Assembly: GCF_030065675.1 (NCBI RefSeq)
Contig: NZ_JASJDK010000073.1
Location: 1 to 44,861, forward strand
DNA: 44,861 nucleotides
Direction: 5' to 3'
Source: Mastigocoleus sp. MO_188.B34
GTDB taxonomy: Bacteria > Cyanobacteriota > Cyanobacteriia > Cyanobacteriales > Nostocaceae
Below the pieces are notes generated by a model. The model ran no database searches, was not told the origin of the DNA, and worked only from the letters and a program-made list of their open reading frames with translations. Every line of letters begins with the position of its first letter. Position 1 is the first letter of the stretch. Positions 44,779 to 44,861 of the stretch are shown in pieces. A program made the translations under genes and the position numbers.

Positions 44779-44861
44779 ATGTAGAACGAGTTAGCACGTT
44801 TACGTGCAGTCAATCTTAGGTTACGTCATGATGCCGCTGTTCCTCAATATATCTTCTAATA

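Noticed and set aside
1-44861. Search for CRISPR arrays, tRNA/rRNA genes, toxin-antitoxin pairs and PatS-like RGSGR peptides
   Set aside because: By eye I found no regularly spaced direct repeats, tRNA-like cloverleaf, recognisable toxin-antitoxin pair or RGSGR-encoding small ORF. A covariance-model scan would be needed to exclude divergent RNAs.

Overview
The window looks like chromosomal DNA of a filamentous, probably heterocyst-forming cyanobacterium (Nostocales-type). It is AT-rich and carries at least a dozen copies of the cyanobacterial octamer GCGATCGC (HIP1). It has heptanucleotide tandem arrays of the STRR kind known from Calothrix and Nostoc. Several gene families are largely cyanobacterial: Ycf23/DUF561, DUF2854, WD40-fused Ser/Thr kinases and an FHA-ABC exporter. 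I see no tRNA, rRNA, CRISPR array, prophage or intact insertion sequence. Most genes stand alone or in short runs, separated by long AT-rich gaps with palindromes and small repeats.

Layout. 0-4.3 kb: a patatin-like protein with a degenerate active site, a DUF4365 nuclease-fold protein, and acetyl-CoA synthetase (acs). 4.7-14.2 kb: a signalling block with two Ser/Thr kinases (one fused to a seven-bladed WD40 propeller), a membrane receptor with a periplasmic c-type heme motif and a HAMP domain, a PhnD-like lipoprotein, and a double-FHA ABC exporter. 14.4-20.5 kb: a glycosyltransferase, an RTX calcium-binding protein, an SDH/Clp-fold serine protease and lysyl-tRNA synthetase. 20.6-26.7 kb: small hypothetical proteins, a membrane-anchored glyoxalase-fold protein, a sigma-like factor and a TPR protein. 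26.7-30.3 kb: a MITE-like element, a CAP-domain protein with unusual N-terminal repeats, and an orphan histidine kinase. 31.2-37.2 kb: a four-gene chaperone-usher fimbrial operon. 37.4-44.9 kb: polyphosphate kinase, a receiver-only response regulator, DUF2854, a photolyase-N-domain-like protein, Ycf23, a candidate small RNA with an intrinsic terminator, and a small hypothetical protein.

The most interesting unit is the chaperone-usher locus at 31.2-37.2 kb. It encodes two secreted subunit-like proteins that share a terminal-strand pattern, a PapD-like chaperone, and an 1146-residue usher with an unusual Asn/Lys/Ser-rich N-terminal extension of about 310 residues. Such pili are well known in proteobacteria but little described in cyanobacteria. 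The nearby RTX and CAP/repeat proteins, the glycosyltransferase and the FHA-ABC exporter suggest, by inference only, a neighbourhood rich in cell-surface and signalling functions.
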